A stretch of DNA of 64,000 nucleotides, taken from Echinicola strongylocentroti. Its GTDB lineage: Bacteria; Bacteroidota; Bacteroidia; Cytophagales; Cyclobacteriaceae. Of this stretch, positions 36,994 through 45,588 are shown piece after piece. Below the pieces are notes generated by a model. The model saw nothing but the letters and a program-made list of their open reading frames with translations, did not search any database and was not told the origin of the DNA. How positions within the stretch are numbered: position 1 is the first letter of the stretch; every line of letters begins with the position of its first letter. The stretch is from the NCBI RefSeq assembly GCF_003260975.1, contig NZ_CP030041.1:3209001-3273000 (forward strand). Reading direction: 5' to 3'. The translations under genes and the position numbers were made by a program.

Positions 36994-37599
36994 ATGGAAA
37001 AACCGATTTTCAACATCGAAGAAGTGAACAACATTATTAGAAACCGTCGCTCCATGTTTGTGGCACAGTTTAAAGAAAATGATCCTGTAGATGACAGTAT
37101 CATAGAGGACATGCTGGAAAATGCCAATTGGGCACCTACGCATAAGCTTACTGAGCCATGGAGGTTTACGGTGTTTAGCGGAGAAGGGCTGAAGGAGCTG
37201 GCAAGGTTCCAGTCAGAGCTTTACAAAGAAAGGGCAGAAAAGAATGGGACTTTCAAAGAAGGAGTCTTCGAGAAGTTGCAGCAAAATCCGCTTAAATGCA
37301 GCCATGTAATTGCCATAGGCATGAAAAGGCACCTTACAGTCGGTATTCCCGACATGGAGGAAATCGCAGCAGTATCCATGGCCGTCCAAAACATGTATCT
37401 CACAGCCAGTGCTCATGGACTAGCTGCTTACTGGGGCACAGGCGGGGTGACATTCTATCCAGAAGCGAAGCCTTATTTTGGCTTGGAAGAAGATGATTTG
37501 CTTATGGGGTTTTTCTTTGTGAGTAAACCTACCATTAATGGCTGGCCTGAAGGAAAAAGACAGCCTATCGAGGACAAAGTCACTTGGGTGAGGGAGTAA
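36994..37599 (+). CDS. Nitroreductase family protein
   Basis: The product is 201 residues. INNIIRNRRSMFVAQFKEND and NWAPTHKLTEPWRFTVFSGE are the FMN-binding N-terminal motifs (R-R-S, then the A-P-T/S-x-x-x-x-E/Q-P-W region). AVSMAVQNMYLTASAHGLAA and YWGTGGVTFYP are typical of the C-terminal half. It is a small FMN-dependent NAD(P)H oxidoreductase, probably cytoplasmic. The physiological substrate is not evident. It converges on the DUF6952 gene with a bidirectional hairpin between them. Confidence 0.92.
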   Translation: MEKPIFNIEEVNNIIRNRRSMFVAQFKENDPVDDSIIEDMLENANWAPTHKLTEPWRFTVFSGEGLKELARFQSELYKERAEKNGTFKEGVFEKLQQNPLKCSHVIAIGMKRHLTVGIPDMEEIAAVSMAVQNMYLTASAHGLAAYWGTGGVTFYPEAKPYFGLEEDDLLMGFFFVSKPTINGWPEGKRQPIEDKVTWVRE

Positions 37600-37621
37600 G
37601 TACTCTGCCTAATCTAAAAAA

Positions 37622-37690
37622 TGGCTGCCCCATAAATCTCTTTCATTACGCTTCTGCTCGTGATGAAGGTCTATTTATATGGGGCAGCCT
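37622..37690. terminator. Long inverted repeat / bidirectional terminator
   Basis: TGGCTGCCCCATAAAT (37622-37637) and ATTTATATGGGGCAGCC (37673-37689) pair almost perfectly across a loop that contains the palindromic piece CATTACG...CGTGATG. It lies between convergent genes and has A/T tracts on both sides. The end sequence GGCTG(C/T)C(C/T)CATAAAT is shared with 19220-19324, so it may be a mobile-element derivative reused as a terminator. Confidence 0.65.
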
Positions 37691-37698
37691 CCTTATTA

Positions 37699-37956
37699 TT
37701 ATTTGTCAATGGATCCCATGACCCTTTTCATAAAGGTATTCATGGCCTCCTTCTTATCCATTCCATCTTTGATCATTTTATTGACCTCGAGGGTTCCGTA
37801 GAGGTTGGATAGGAGCTCTCCCATCACTTCGATTTCCTCGTCTTTGAGCGAGGAGATTTCTGTCATGTTTTCTAAAAGCTCGATGGTTTCGTTTACCCAA
37901 TCTTCGTCGTTTTCCTCGATAAAGGTAAGGACGTGCTTAATTATTGGCAATCTCAT
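37699..37956 (-). CDS. Small conserved protein, DUF6952-like
   Basis: The product is 85 residues, acidic and helical: MRLPIIKHVLTFIEENDEDW, then ETIELLENMTEISSLKDEEI and NTFMKRVMGSIDK. It resembles a small family widespread in Bacteroidota and usually found beside thioredoxin-type genes. Its start overlaps the end of the thioredoxin gene by about 20 nt, so the two are translationally coupled. No function is known. The DUF number is from memory and should be treated as probable. Confidence 0.78.
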   Translation of the reverse strand: MRLPIIKHVLTFIEENDEDWVNETIELLENMTEISSLKDEEIEVMGELLSNLYGTLEVNKMIKDGMDKKEAMNTFMKRVMGSIDK

Positions 37957-38251
37957 CTATCAGTTCTTTAAGGTTCGCTTCTTTATTTGTTTGTGTCTGG
38001 TTGATCAGCTCACCGCCTTTGAACGACGCGAATGTCGGCAAGTTATTTACTTCTGCGAGTTTTCGGGATTCAGGTAGTTTCTCTGCATCCACGTACAAGA
38101 AGGTAATGCCTTCATAATCGCCTGACAAGCGCTTCATTTTTGGCTTCATGATCCGGCAGTTACCGCACCAAGTGGCGCCATACTGAACGATCACTTTATC
38201 ATTGTCTGCAATGATTTCCTTCAAATTGTCTTGTTCTAGTTCTTGTAACAT
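37937..38251 (-). CDS. Thioredoxin-family protein
   Basis: The 104-residue protein has VIVQYGATWCGNCRIMKPKM with the active site W28-C29-G30-N31-C32 and the cis-Pro motif NNLPTFASFKGG. The middle pair G-N replaces the G-P of standard thioredoxin, so redox potential and partners could differ. There is no signal peptide, so it is cytoplasmic. It is upstream of, and overlaps, the DUF6952-like gene. Confidence 0.92.
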   Translation of the reverse strand: MLQELEQDNLKEIIADNDKVIVQYGATWCGNCRIMKPKMKRLSGDYEGITFLYVDAEKLPESRKLAEVNNLPTFASFKGGELINQTQTNKEANLKELIDEIANN

Positions 38252-38347
38252 ATCGTTTTTGATTTAGCTGTTTTTCTGATTTGCTAACACAAAGATAGTG
38301 TCTATAGTTTTTTGAAACCAATTGATAATACCTATCACTGATTGGTT

Positions 38348-38932
38348 TTATTTATAAAGTTTGTCACTGATAAAAGGAATCAATGCCAATACCACTGCTT
38401 GCTCATAGTACTCTGTTCGGTCGATAGTGCCATTGGTCAACATGCCCACGGCTCCATTTCCTTGTTTGGAGTTTTCCCGGTCAAAAACCTTGTCATCAGC
38501 AGCGCCAAGTTCCATGCCACCTCGGATAAGTTTGCTGATGGCCTCAGGAAGAAAAAAGGTGGAGGTTTTTGCTTTCCCCAATTTTCCGTTTCTATCCATG
38601 ACGGTCACCCAGGCATAAGCTATCATTTCGTTGTCGACTTCTTCGACCCCACCTTCTATCCCTACCCAATAATCGGCCTCGGGGAAGGTGTTTTTGGCGT
38701 TCTTTGCCCTGTTAAAGGCTCCTCGATAGGTCTCTTCATCCCCAAAGGGCTGGTCACTTACCTCTGAGTTAATGTTTAATCCCTCCACAATAAAATGGTG
38801 TTCTCCGAATGCCCGTTGAAAACCATTCTCTGTACATTGAACCTTGACGGGATTTTTACTGCCTACGACCACGAGTAATTCTCTTTCCCGCTGTCTCTCG
38901 GGCTGGATATTTTTTCTTTTCGGAAATGCCAT
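38348..38932 (-). CDS. Inosine/xanthosine triphosphatase-like (YjjX/DUF84)
   Basis: The 194-residue protein contains VVVGSKNPVKVQCTENGF, SDQPFGDEETYRGAFNRAKN, YWVGIEGGVEEVDNEMIAYA and GNGAVGMLTNGTIDRTEYYE, the ordered motifs of the YjjX family, which hydrolyses non-canonical ITP/XTP or related nucleotides. The 18-residue polar lead before the first strand is longer than usual; a later start is not available as ATG. It is likely a nucleotide-pool cleaning enzyme. Confidence 0.9.
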   Translation of the reverse strand: MAFPKRKNIQPERQRERELLVVVGSKNPVKVQCTENGFQRAFGEHHFIVEGLNINSEVSDQPFGDEETYRGAFNRAKNAKNTFPEADYWVGIEGGVEEVDNEMIAYAWVTVMDRNGKLGKAKTSTFFLPEAISKLIRGGMELGAADDKVFDRENSKQGNGAVGMLTNGTIDRTEYYEQAVVLALIPFISDKLYK

Positions 38933-38954
38933 GTTATTTCTATAAAAATAAAAA

Positions 38955-38982
38955 AAGCCTTTGGAGCTTTTCCAAAGGCTTG
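38955..38982 (-). terminator. Terminator of the yebC-like gene
   Basis: AAGCCTTTGGA pairs with TCCAAAGGCTT. On the minus strand it is followed by TTTTTTATTTT. It lies just after the yebC-like stop and before the YjjX-like start. Confidence 0.85.
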
Positions 38983-38992
38983 GATTGGTATT

Positions 38993-39700
38993 TTAAGCAA
39001 TGTTATGATAGACGTTATTGACATCATCGTCGTCTTCCATGCGCTCGATCATCTTGTTGACTTCTTCTTCTTGCTCCTCTGTAAGCTCTACAGTCGTGGT
39101 GGGAAAACGCTGGAAATCTGCACTGGTCACCTCTATGTTTTTATCTTCTAGGGCCTTTTGCATATTGCCAAAGTCTTCAAATTCGGTGTATATGAAAATT
39201 TCTCCTTCGTTTTCGTCAATGTCCTCCAGTCCAAAGTCGATTAGCTCAAGCTCCAGTTCTTCCATATCATATTCACCTTTGGGAAAACGGAAAACCGCCT
39301 TATGGTCAAACATAAAGCTCACAGAACCTGAAGTGCCCAAAGAACCTCCGCCCTTGGTAAAGTAATGCCTTACGTTGGCCACCGTCCTATTGATATTGTC
39401 CGTGGAGGCTTCTACCAAGATCGCCACACCGTGGGGAGCATAGCCTTCATAGACGACCTCCTCGTAGTTACTTTGGTCTTTGTTACTGGCCCTCTTTATG
39501 GCGGCTTCGATACGGTCCTTTGGCATGGCAGCGCCTTTGGCATTCTGCATGACCGTTCTAAGCTTCGGATTGCTATCTGGGTCGGGACCTCCCACTTTTA
39601 CTGCTGTAACGATCTCTTTGCCCAGACGGGTAAAGACCTTGGACATCTTGCTCCAACGCTTGAATTTTCTCTCTTTTCTAAATTCGAATGCTCTTCCCAT
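38993..39700 (-). CDS. yebC: YebC/PmpR (TACO1) family protein
   Basis: The 235-residue protein starts MGRAFEFRKERKFKRWSKMS, followed by LGKEIVTAVKVGGPDPDSNP and AMPKDRIEAAIKRASNKDQS, the standard YebC N-terminal domain. GYAPHGVAILVEASTDNINR and TSGSVSFMFDHKAVFRF mark the middle domains. Family members are reported as transcription regulators or as ribosome-associated factors helping translation of proline stretches. The C-terminus is strongly acidic. The preferred role here is not decidable from sequence. Confidence 0.95.
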   Translation of the reverse strand: MGRAFEFRKERKFKRWSKMSKVFTRLGKEIVTAVKVGGPDPDSNPKLRTVMQNAKGAAMPKDRIEAAIKRASNKDQSNYEEVVYEGYAPHGVAILVEASTDNINRTVANVRHYFTKGGGSLGTSGSVSFMFDHKAVFRFPKGEYDMEELELELIDFGLEDIDENEGEIFIYTEFEDFGNMQKALEDKNIEVTSADFQRFPTTTVELTEEQEEEVNKMIERMEDDDDVNNVYHNIA

Positions 39701-40383
39701 ACATATTTACTTTTCAGGTGCGTAAAAATAACAAATCTTTTGAATTGCCTCATCATTTATGTACTACCAAATCGCAATTTGCGTAACTAGTAGTGAGATG
39801 TGAGTCTTGAGAGACATGAGACATGAGACATGAGACATGAGACTTGGGTCCTGGGATAATCCTCCCCGCCGCGGCGGGGAGGTTAGGTGGGGTTATTTTG
39901 GAGCAAAGAGAAACACAATAGGATTTTAGTAAACGACTAGCGATTACAATAATTGACAATGAAATCTAATAATTAATCAGGACAACACTAATCAGGGAAG
40001 TACACTATATAAGTTTGGGAACAGCTGTACCGAGGGCTGTGCCCCGAGGGGATTCTCGATTGACTAAATTTACGTGTAAGTCGATCAACCAATTACTATG
40101 AAAATCGTACTGTAGGGAGGATCATTTATACTACTGACAAAAACTGCATAAATCAGGTTAGTCTAGCTTAGAGCAGATGTGTTGACTGTTAATATATTGC
40201 TTGTTTTGCTGATAAATAATCAATGTATGAGTGTATTTATTGTTATTAATGAAAAAATTAGCCTCGTATGATTTCATTTTGATTAGGATTTTATACCTAA
40301 AATAGGTGTTTTCACCAATGGTATTTTTATATTTGTTCAACCCCGCTGAAATAATCTTTTCTATCTGACCTTACATCTAAACA
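39701..40383. other. Gap upstream of ndh with a 7-bp tandem repeat
   Basis: GAGACAT is repeated four times with a fifth imperfect unit at 39811-39845. A similar gAGACTTGAGAC-like run lies at 41750-41790 beyond ndh. CCTCCCCGCCGCGGCGGGGAGG at 39862-39884 is a strong palindrome. From 40140 the sequence is AT-rich and should contain the ndh promoter. No gene is seen. Confidence 0.6.
40328..40335 (+). promoter_or_regulatory. Putative -7 box (TATATTTG) for ndh
   Basis: TATATTTG fits the Bacteroidota -7 consensus TAnnTTTG and lies 48 nt upstream of the ndh start. No clear TTG box is present at the expected distance, so the assignment is tentative. Confidence 0.4.
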
Positions 40384-41733
40384 ATGAAAGTTATGGACAA
40401 TGCAATTGTAAACCATCCGATTCCAAATCTACCCATTTCTAACCGACCAAAGCTGGTGATTCTTGGTGGAGGCTTTGCAGGTCTGAAACTAGCACGAAAG
40501 ATGGTAAAATCCGATTATCAGGTTATCCTATTGGACAAAAACAATTACCATCAGTTTCAGCCATTGTTTTACCAAGTAGCCACGGCCTCTTTGGAGCCGA
40601 GTGCGATTTCTTTTCCATTGCGGCGGGTATTTCACCACACTCCAAATGTCTCGTTCCGCATGGCAGAAGCCCTTGAAATAGACCAAGAGGGCAAGCGGCT
40701 GTTCACCAATGTCGGTTATGTGGATTATGATCAGCTCGTGCTGGCCATGGGTGCGGACACCAATTACTTTGGGATGGATAATATCATGGAGTATGGTACG
40801 CCGATGAAGACTGTATCCGAAGCATTGTATGTCAGAAACAGGATCATTTCCAATTATGAAAAGGCCATTAACATCGAAGATGTCAATAAGCGGAAAGCAC
40901 TGATGAACGTGGTGATCGTAGGTGGTGGCCCTACGGGTGTGGAGCTGGCAGGTGCCATCGCTGAGTTACGGAACAACGTGTTTCCTAAAGACTACCCAGA
41001 ACTCAATTTTAGTAATATGAGAGTAGTACTGGCTGAAGCCGGTCCCAAACTTTTGGCGGGAATGTCAACACAATCCAGCGAAAAAGCCGTGGTCTACCTC
41101 GATAAGCTGGGCGTAGAAGTCATGGTCAATGCCGCCGTGGAGGATTATGACGGCTTGACCATCAAGATCAAAGATCATGAAAGTCTAAAGACTAAAACGC
41201 TGCTCTGGGCAGCAGGAGTGAAGCCCAACCATATCAAAGGCCTTCGCGAAGACCAGATGATCCGAAATGGACGACTTATCGTGGATCAATATAGCAAACT
41301 GAAAGATGCAGAGGGCATTTATGTCATCGGAGACCTCAGCGTCCTTACAGATGGCGACTATCCAAAAGGCCATCCTCAAGTAGCTCAAGTAGCCATACAG
41401 CAAGCAGATAACTTAGGGAATAACCTGAAGGCCATCGCTGATAACCGCTCCATGAAAAAATTCAAATACAAGGACCTGGGCTCCATGGCCACTGTGGGGA
41501 GAAAATTGGCGGTCGTGGACCTGCCTTTTATCAAGTTTCAGGGGTTCACTGCTTGGATCACTTGGCTCTTTGTCCATTTGATGGCCATTGTGGGTGTGAA
41601 GAACAGAATACTGATCTTTATGGATTGGGCTTGGAATTATCTTTCATTTGATCCGGCCTTACGACTGCTTATCCGGCCCCGGTATGTCAAGCCCAAGGAG
41701 CAGGATGAATTGGTAGAGGAGAAGCACGATTAG
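40384..41733 (+). CDS. ndh: Type II NADH dehydrogenase (NDH-2)
   Basis: The 449-residue flavoprotein has an FAD loop LVILGGGFAGLKLARKM (about 25-41) and an NADH loop MNVVIVGGGPTGVELAGAIA (about 173-192). DKNNYHQFQPLFYQVATASL is the family signature. GIYVIGDLSVLTDGDYPKGH followed by PQVAQVAIQQ contacts FAD and quinone. The C-terminal amphipathic and hydrophobic region (AWITWLFVHLMAIVGVKNRI) would anchor it to the inner membrane. It passes electrons from NADH to menaquinone without pumping protons. An internal Met at residue 4 is an alternative start. Confidence 0.95.
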   Translation: MKVMDNAIVNHPIPNLPISNRPKLVILGGGFAGLKLARKMVKSDYQVILLDKNNYHQFQPLFYQVATASLEPSAISFPLRRVFHHTPNVSFRMAEALEIDQEGKRLFTNVGYVDYDQLVLAMGADTNYFGMDNIMEYGTPMKTVSEALYVRNRIISNYEKAINIEDVNKRKALMNVVIVGGGPTGVELAGAIAELRNNVFPKDYPELNFSNMRVVLAEAGPKLLAGMSTQSSEKAVVYLDKLGVEVMVNAAVEDYDGLTIKIKDHESLKTKTLLWAAGVKPNHIKGLREDQMIRNGRLIVDQYSKLKDAEGIYVIGDLSVLTDGDYPKGHPQVAQVAIQQADNLGNNLKAIADNRSMKKFKYKDLGSMATVGRKLAVVDLPFIKFQGFTAWITWLFVHLMAIVGVKNRILIFMDWAWNYLSFDPALRLLIRPRYVKPKEQDELVEEKHD

Positions 41734-42081
41734 AGGGAAGTAGTGGGATATGAGTCTTGAGTAGTGAGATCTGAGACTTGAGACATTAGTAATGAGAAAA
41801 TGGGGCATCGAGTAGCAAGACGCAAGTAGCAAGAATAGCCTCGCTCATCTGGATTTGTAATTTGGATGTCAGATAAAGGGGATTTGTCATCCGCAGTGCT
41901 AAGAGTTGTGCCGGGGCTCTGCCTCAGCACAAAAAGAGTATTGCGCCGCTGACTTAGTAAATCAAACCTCCGATTTCATCCATTCAGCAAGAAGCTAACT
42001 GCCGAAAACAAGCTAAATACACAATAAGGTGTGTTTCGTTAACATCGTTTCACTCCTAAAAAACCACAGTTCAATATTTCT
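41734..42081. other. Gap between ndh and the GGCT-like gene
   Basis: 41740-41800 is an irregular run of gAGACTTGAGAC/gAGTAGTGAGA motifs like the tandem repeat at 39811. 41880-41935 resembles pieces near 40030 (a CTGTGCC...GGCTCTGCC type stretch). No gene and no clear terminator for ndh are seen. Confidence 0.5.
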
Positions 42082-42528
42082 TTAAAACAGTTCGTTTGGT
42101 AATCGGTTCATTATGCTGGTGAGGTAAGTATTGGGGAGTTTTAGTGCCTTTCCGCCGCGGATGATGGTGTCATAATAGGTCTGATCGGGAAAAATATTGG
42201 ATACGTTTTGTGGTGAAATAAAGGTAAAGGCGGTGACTTCGCCATTTTTTGTTTGGACTTTTACTGTTTCAAAATCATAGCTTTTCTCAGAAGTCAAGAA
42301 ATGAGAAACGTCGGCTTCGGCAATTTCATAGATGACACCGTAAACATTTTCATTTGGACTGGGGACGATATTGGCACGTGCAGACCCGTCGGGGTTGGGG
42401 TGATTAAAGCGAAATCCGTAATGAGGAAGCATACCGATGCCGATAAGCTTAGGAGGATGTTGCAGTCTGCCGACAAGGGTGGACTGATCCAGATTGCTGG
42501 CATAGCCAAAGTACAGACGTGTGGACAT
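42082..42528 (-). CDS. Gamma-glutamylcyclotransferase-like protein
   Basis: The 148-residue protein begins with RLYFGYASNLDQSTL, the Y-G-S-N-L substrate-loop motif of the GGCT/AIG2 fold. VYGVIYEIAEADVSHFLTSE places the expected catalytic Glu81 after the central strand. These enzymes release 5-oxoproline from gamma-glutamyl amines or dipeptides, but many members have unknown substrates. It stands alone beside a large repeat cluster. Confidence 0.85.
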   Translation of the reverse strand: MSTRLYFGYASNLDQSTLVGRLQHPPKLIGIGMLPHYGFRFNHPNPDGSARANIVPSPNENVYGVIYEIAEADVSHFLTSEKSYDFETVKVQTKNGEVTAFTFISPQNVSNIFPDQTYYDTIIRGGKALKLPNTYLTSIMNRLPNELF

Positions 42529-42596
42529 ATCAGGGAGCTATTTTCAATGAAGCTAGTAAAAAAAATGGAGATGTCCATGGTGAGGCAGGTTGTTTG

Positions 42597-42712
42597 CAGG
42601 GCAAACGCATTTAGTACCTTTTAAGAAAATAATTTTTGTGTAGGCATAGCGATCATCCGTGCCGCTGGCACTTTGCCCCGAGTTGTGCATTGGTAATCGC
42701 AGTAGCCTAGGG
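42597..42712. repeat. GGGCAAACGC / GCCGCTGGCAC repeat module
   Basis: GGGCAAACGCATTTAGTA, TGTGTAGGCATAGCGATCAT and CGTGCCGCTGGCACTTTGCC match 20199-20315 on the same strand and 27560-27730 on the other. GTGCCGCTGGCAC is itself a short palindrome. It is followed by a TTAAACCCGG junction at about 42742. Confidence 0.78.
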
Positions 42713-42755
42713 TCAAGTCAACGCTTAAATGACGGGAGAGGTTAAACCCGGAATC

Positions 42756-43140
42756 AATGCCGTTTAGTTAGTATGTACCTGGAAATATTGGTTCTATTGT
42801 TTTTCTGCTAAATTCCAAGATGGTTTTCATCTCTTTACCTTTGTCACTTTTTTGCTTCAGGTCAAAAAAGTGACCAAAAAACCCCGCCGCTGTGCATCTA
42901 TTGGCCTAAAATTAAAACCTTCCCTCATGCAGGCAAACTCCTCCTTTTCTAGCAGCCAACATTCTTTTTGGCTAGTATTTCGTCAAACAAGCCTGCCTTC
43001 TTGCCTGCCCGCTTTTTAATTTCTTAACGCCCAATACCTGCAAGGCGGATCCATTTTGTACATATTTTAAAAGGCCATGGATTAAAATCCTCTCTCAATG
43101 GACGATCCGTATTGGAAAATCTTCTTAACTAAACGGCATT
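42756..43140. repeat. 385-bp element with terminal inverted repeats, copy 2
   Basis: Ends AATGCCGTTTAGTTA and TAACTAAACGGCATT are perfect inverses. The inner stem GTCACTTTTTTG (42843-42854) / CAAAAAAGTGAC (42863-42874) is also perfect. The first 175 nt or so match copy 1 at 27245; an additional about 200 nt precede the right end. No transposase reading frame is present. Confidence 0.85.
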
Positions 43141-43243
43141 AAACCCGGAATATGCAGTAGCAACTGCGCATTCTGTCCAATCCGCCTTTGGTGGAGGGTC
43201 ATATAGAAGGTGTAAGTGACCACCTGCACCAAAAATGGTTACA
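43137..43243. repeat. Second copy of the 20358-type module
   Basis: ATTAAACCCGGAATATGCAG, then CCTTTGGTGGAGGGTCATAT and AGAAGGTGTAAGTGACCACC match 20358-20463. It abuts the right end of the 385-bp element. The remaining 100 nt before the GH43 gene contain nothing recognisable. Confidence 0.75.
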
Positions 43244-43349
43244 CGCAAAAGGGTAAGTTCCATAGGAACATTTTTTTAAAGGCGTTTGCCCTGAGGTTGT
43301 TTGGATTGGCCAACACAACCAAAAGCAAAGCCCCTACGCCAGCCAATAG

Positions 43350-44906
43350 TTACCAGTCATACACCAGCTCAAACCGGCTAAAGCTACCTTTCCCTTCTCC
43401 TTCGACGAAAAGCCCTGGTTTTACGCCCCATTGCCAGAACTCCAGAAATTCACCTTTGAGCAGGCCATTTTCCGTCGCGTCCACTGACAGCTGCTGCCAT
43501 TCCCCATCTTCCTTTTGATAGGCAAAACGTACTTCATGGCCGTTTTCCACCTGCGCTTTGAGGGTGACCTGTTCGCGTTTCACTGTTACTCCTTCCCCCA
43601 GTGCGGTATACTTCCCGTCCCTAATCTGAAACACCGCTAGTTTGCCGTTTTTCACACCAGCTCCCAGCATATTGGCATGGGTACCATAGAGCATCAACCC
43701 TTTTAGGTGATCGGCATCGGTTGGTATTTCGGCCACCACCTGATAGGCGGGCTTTTCAGGCACCACACAAAGTGCCGTTGCCCAAGCGTCCTGCAGGCGT
43801 GCTCCTGAAAGCTGTAATTGCCCATTTCCTACCTGCGCCACAGGATCATTGCTGGCCAGATCCCAGCGCCACCAACCTTTCAGCTGGTCCCCGTCAAACG
43901 CATCTTCAATGGAAATAGGATCCACTCCACCATCACTGTCTGCCATCAAATCCACGGTTTTAAAGTAAGGCCAACCAGTCTTCTCATCCCAATAAAAAGG
44001 ACTGAGCAATGCCGATCTGCCCATATACGGAAATCCCTCCCTGGCATAGGCATGGTAAAGGTAATACCAGCTGTCATCACCTGTGGATACAGGCGTGCCA
44101 TGCCCCGGACATTTCCAATTGCCAAAGTCCGTCAAAATGGGATTTCCCCCATACTTTTCCCAAGGGCCTTCCATCCGCTTTGCCCTGGCCACCCCGACCT
44201 TATAATCGCATCCCCCACCACAACAGGCGGCACCAGAATACAGCAGGTACAGGTACTCCCCTTGCTGCACAATGGACTGCCCTTCGATTCCCCCGCGTTC
44301 CCAGGTATTCGCTTCGGCGGTCACCACGGGAAAAGCTTCCCCTTCGAGTGCCAGGCCATCACTGGAAAGCTTGGATCCCAGCAGTTGGATAGGCTTGTCG
44401 GGATTGAGCCCGTAGGCCTTCCAGGTAATATAAAGCTGTCCTTTCTGATCAAAAACGTAAGCATCGATGCTTTCCGATCCCCATTCGATCAGCTCGCCAT
44501 GGTCGGTAAAGCCCTTGCTGATATCAGCAGTACTGGCCACACCGATACAGGAGATACCGTCCTTTCGCCGGGCAGTATAGTAACAGAAAAATTTCCCGTC
44601 TCTATAAAAGAGCTCTGGTGCCCAAAAACTGCCCATCGTCCACTCCGGAGCTTCCATGAACACATAACTCTCAAAGGTCCAGTTGGTAAGGTCTGTAGAG
44701 GAATAAATGGGATATACCGGTGCCCAGTCATTGGAGGTGCCACAGGCATAGTAGGTGCCGTCCACTTCGATCACCGAAGGGTCCGGAAACTCTCCACGGA
44801 TAACGGGATTTTGGATGGCAACAGGGGATTCGGAGGCTTGTTCAGTCTTCGTCCCCCCGCATCCCCACAGGAGGGAAAGGAATAAAAATAAAATAGGTTT
44901 TTGCAT
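43350..44906 (-). CDS. Glycoside hydrolase family 43 lipoprotein
   Basis: The 518-residue protein has signal MQKPILFLFLSLLWGC with lipidated Cys16. GEFPDPSVIEVDGTYYACGT carries the general base Asp42. SIDAYVF gives the pKa-modulating Asp148, and RGGIEGQSIV gives the acid Glu208, the GH43 triad. The five-bladed propeller (to about 320) is followed by a C-terminal beta-sandwich (about 335-518) of the Concanavalin-like type found in several GH43 subfamilies. It probably cleaves alpha-L-arabinofuranosides, beta-xylosides or galactans at the cell surface or in the periplasm. The exact substrate cannot be predicted. CCGGGC (about 233) is an unusual cysteine-rich loop. Confidence 0.92.
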   Translation of the reverse strand: MQKPILFLFLSLLWGCGGTKTEQASESPVAIQNPVIRGEFPDPSVIEVDGTYYACGTSNDWAPVYPIYSSTDLTNWTFESYVFMEAPEWTMGSFWAPELFYRDGKFFCYYTARRKDGISCIGVASTADISKGFTDHGELIEWGSESIDAYVFDQKGQLYITWKAYGLNPDKPIQLLGSKLSSDGLALEGEAFPVVTAEANTWERGGIEGQSIVQQGEYLYLLYSGAACCGGGCDYKVGVARAKRMEGPWEKYGGNPILTDFGNWKCPGHGTPVSTGDDSWYYLYHAYAREGFPYMGRSALLSPFYWDEKTGWPYFKTVDLMADSDGGVDPISIEDAFDGDQLKGWWRWDLASNDPVAQVGNGQLQLSGARLQDAWATALCVVPEKPAYQVVAEIPTDADHLKGLMLYGTHANMLGAGVKNGKLAVFQIRDGKYTALGEGVTVKREQVTLKAQVENGHEVRFAYQKEDGEWQQLSVDATENGLLKGEFLEFWQWGVKPGLFVEGEGKGSFSRFELVYDW

Positions 44907-45048
44907 AGGTTTATCGATTTAGTAGGCCTAATATAGGTATATTTTTCGGTGAATGGTGAGGGATGGATACTGTATATGTACCCCTTAGCCCTCAATTTAC
45001 TTCACTTCGGACAGTGGAAAAGTCCCCCTAGACCCCTAAACAATACTC
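44907..45048. promoter_or_regulatory. Upstream region of the GH43 gene
   Basis: 142 nt without coding potential between the GH43 start and palindrome copy C. It should contain the GH43 promoter, but no confident box is found. Confidence 0.3.
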
Positions 45049-45223
45049 TTAACCCTGATTATGCATTAGGAATCGTAGTGAGAGCTGAAATTGCAAGAAA
45101 ATCAGTTAGTTTGGAGGCATTAGCGTAGCACCGCTACGGTTATGCCGAAAACTAAAGTGAAACGGCTGATTTTGAAGCAGTTTCAGGTCGCAACAGATAG
45201 GCTAATGCATATTCCGGGCTTAA
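45049..45223. repeat. 175-bp TTAA-bounded palindromic element, copy C
   Basis: It starts TTAACCCTGATTATGCATTA and ends CTAATGCATATTCCGGGCTTAA. The interior is nearly identical to copies A, B and D, including the perfect hairpin tip GCGTAGCACCGCTACG. It lies away from any gene end, unlike copies A and B. Confidence 0.92.
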
Positions 45224-45588
45224 GTTAATGGAATTAAGTGAGGTCAGGGTGACAAGCGTGTTGTACTTCCCCTAACTTAAGAGCGTTGGGCCCCTAAAAG
45301 GAGGGATTTACCCCGCACCTGACGACATTAGTGAAGCGACCGGGCAGTATTGAGCATCTTCCATTAATGATATACCGTCAAGTATGATCCAATCGCTAAA
45401 CTTAAATTATATATGAAAAAAACAGTCCTATTGACCGAAAGGGTAAAAACACTATAAGCCTGAGCTCGACTTATTTTTAGTATAAAAAGCGTCATACGAA
45501 CCCTTTTTAGGAGGATGTGGGTTGGAAAAGGGTATGGCAATCCCGAAATACTGAGTCTGCCACGGCTTCCACCCGCTCAGGCCTACCT

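Noticed and set aside
39811..39845. GAGACAT tandem array considered as a CRISPR
   Set aside because: Units are 7 bp with no spacers and no cas genes nearby; a simple tandem repeat.
43721..44885. Long opposite-strand frames over the GH43 gene (up to 355 codons)
   Set aside because: They are antisense shadows of a gene with clear catalytic motifs, and their translations show no domain.
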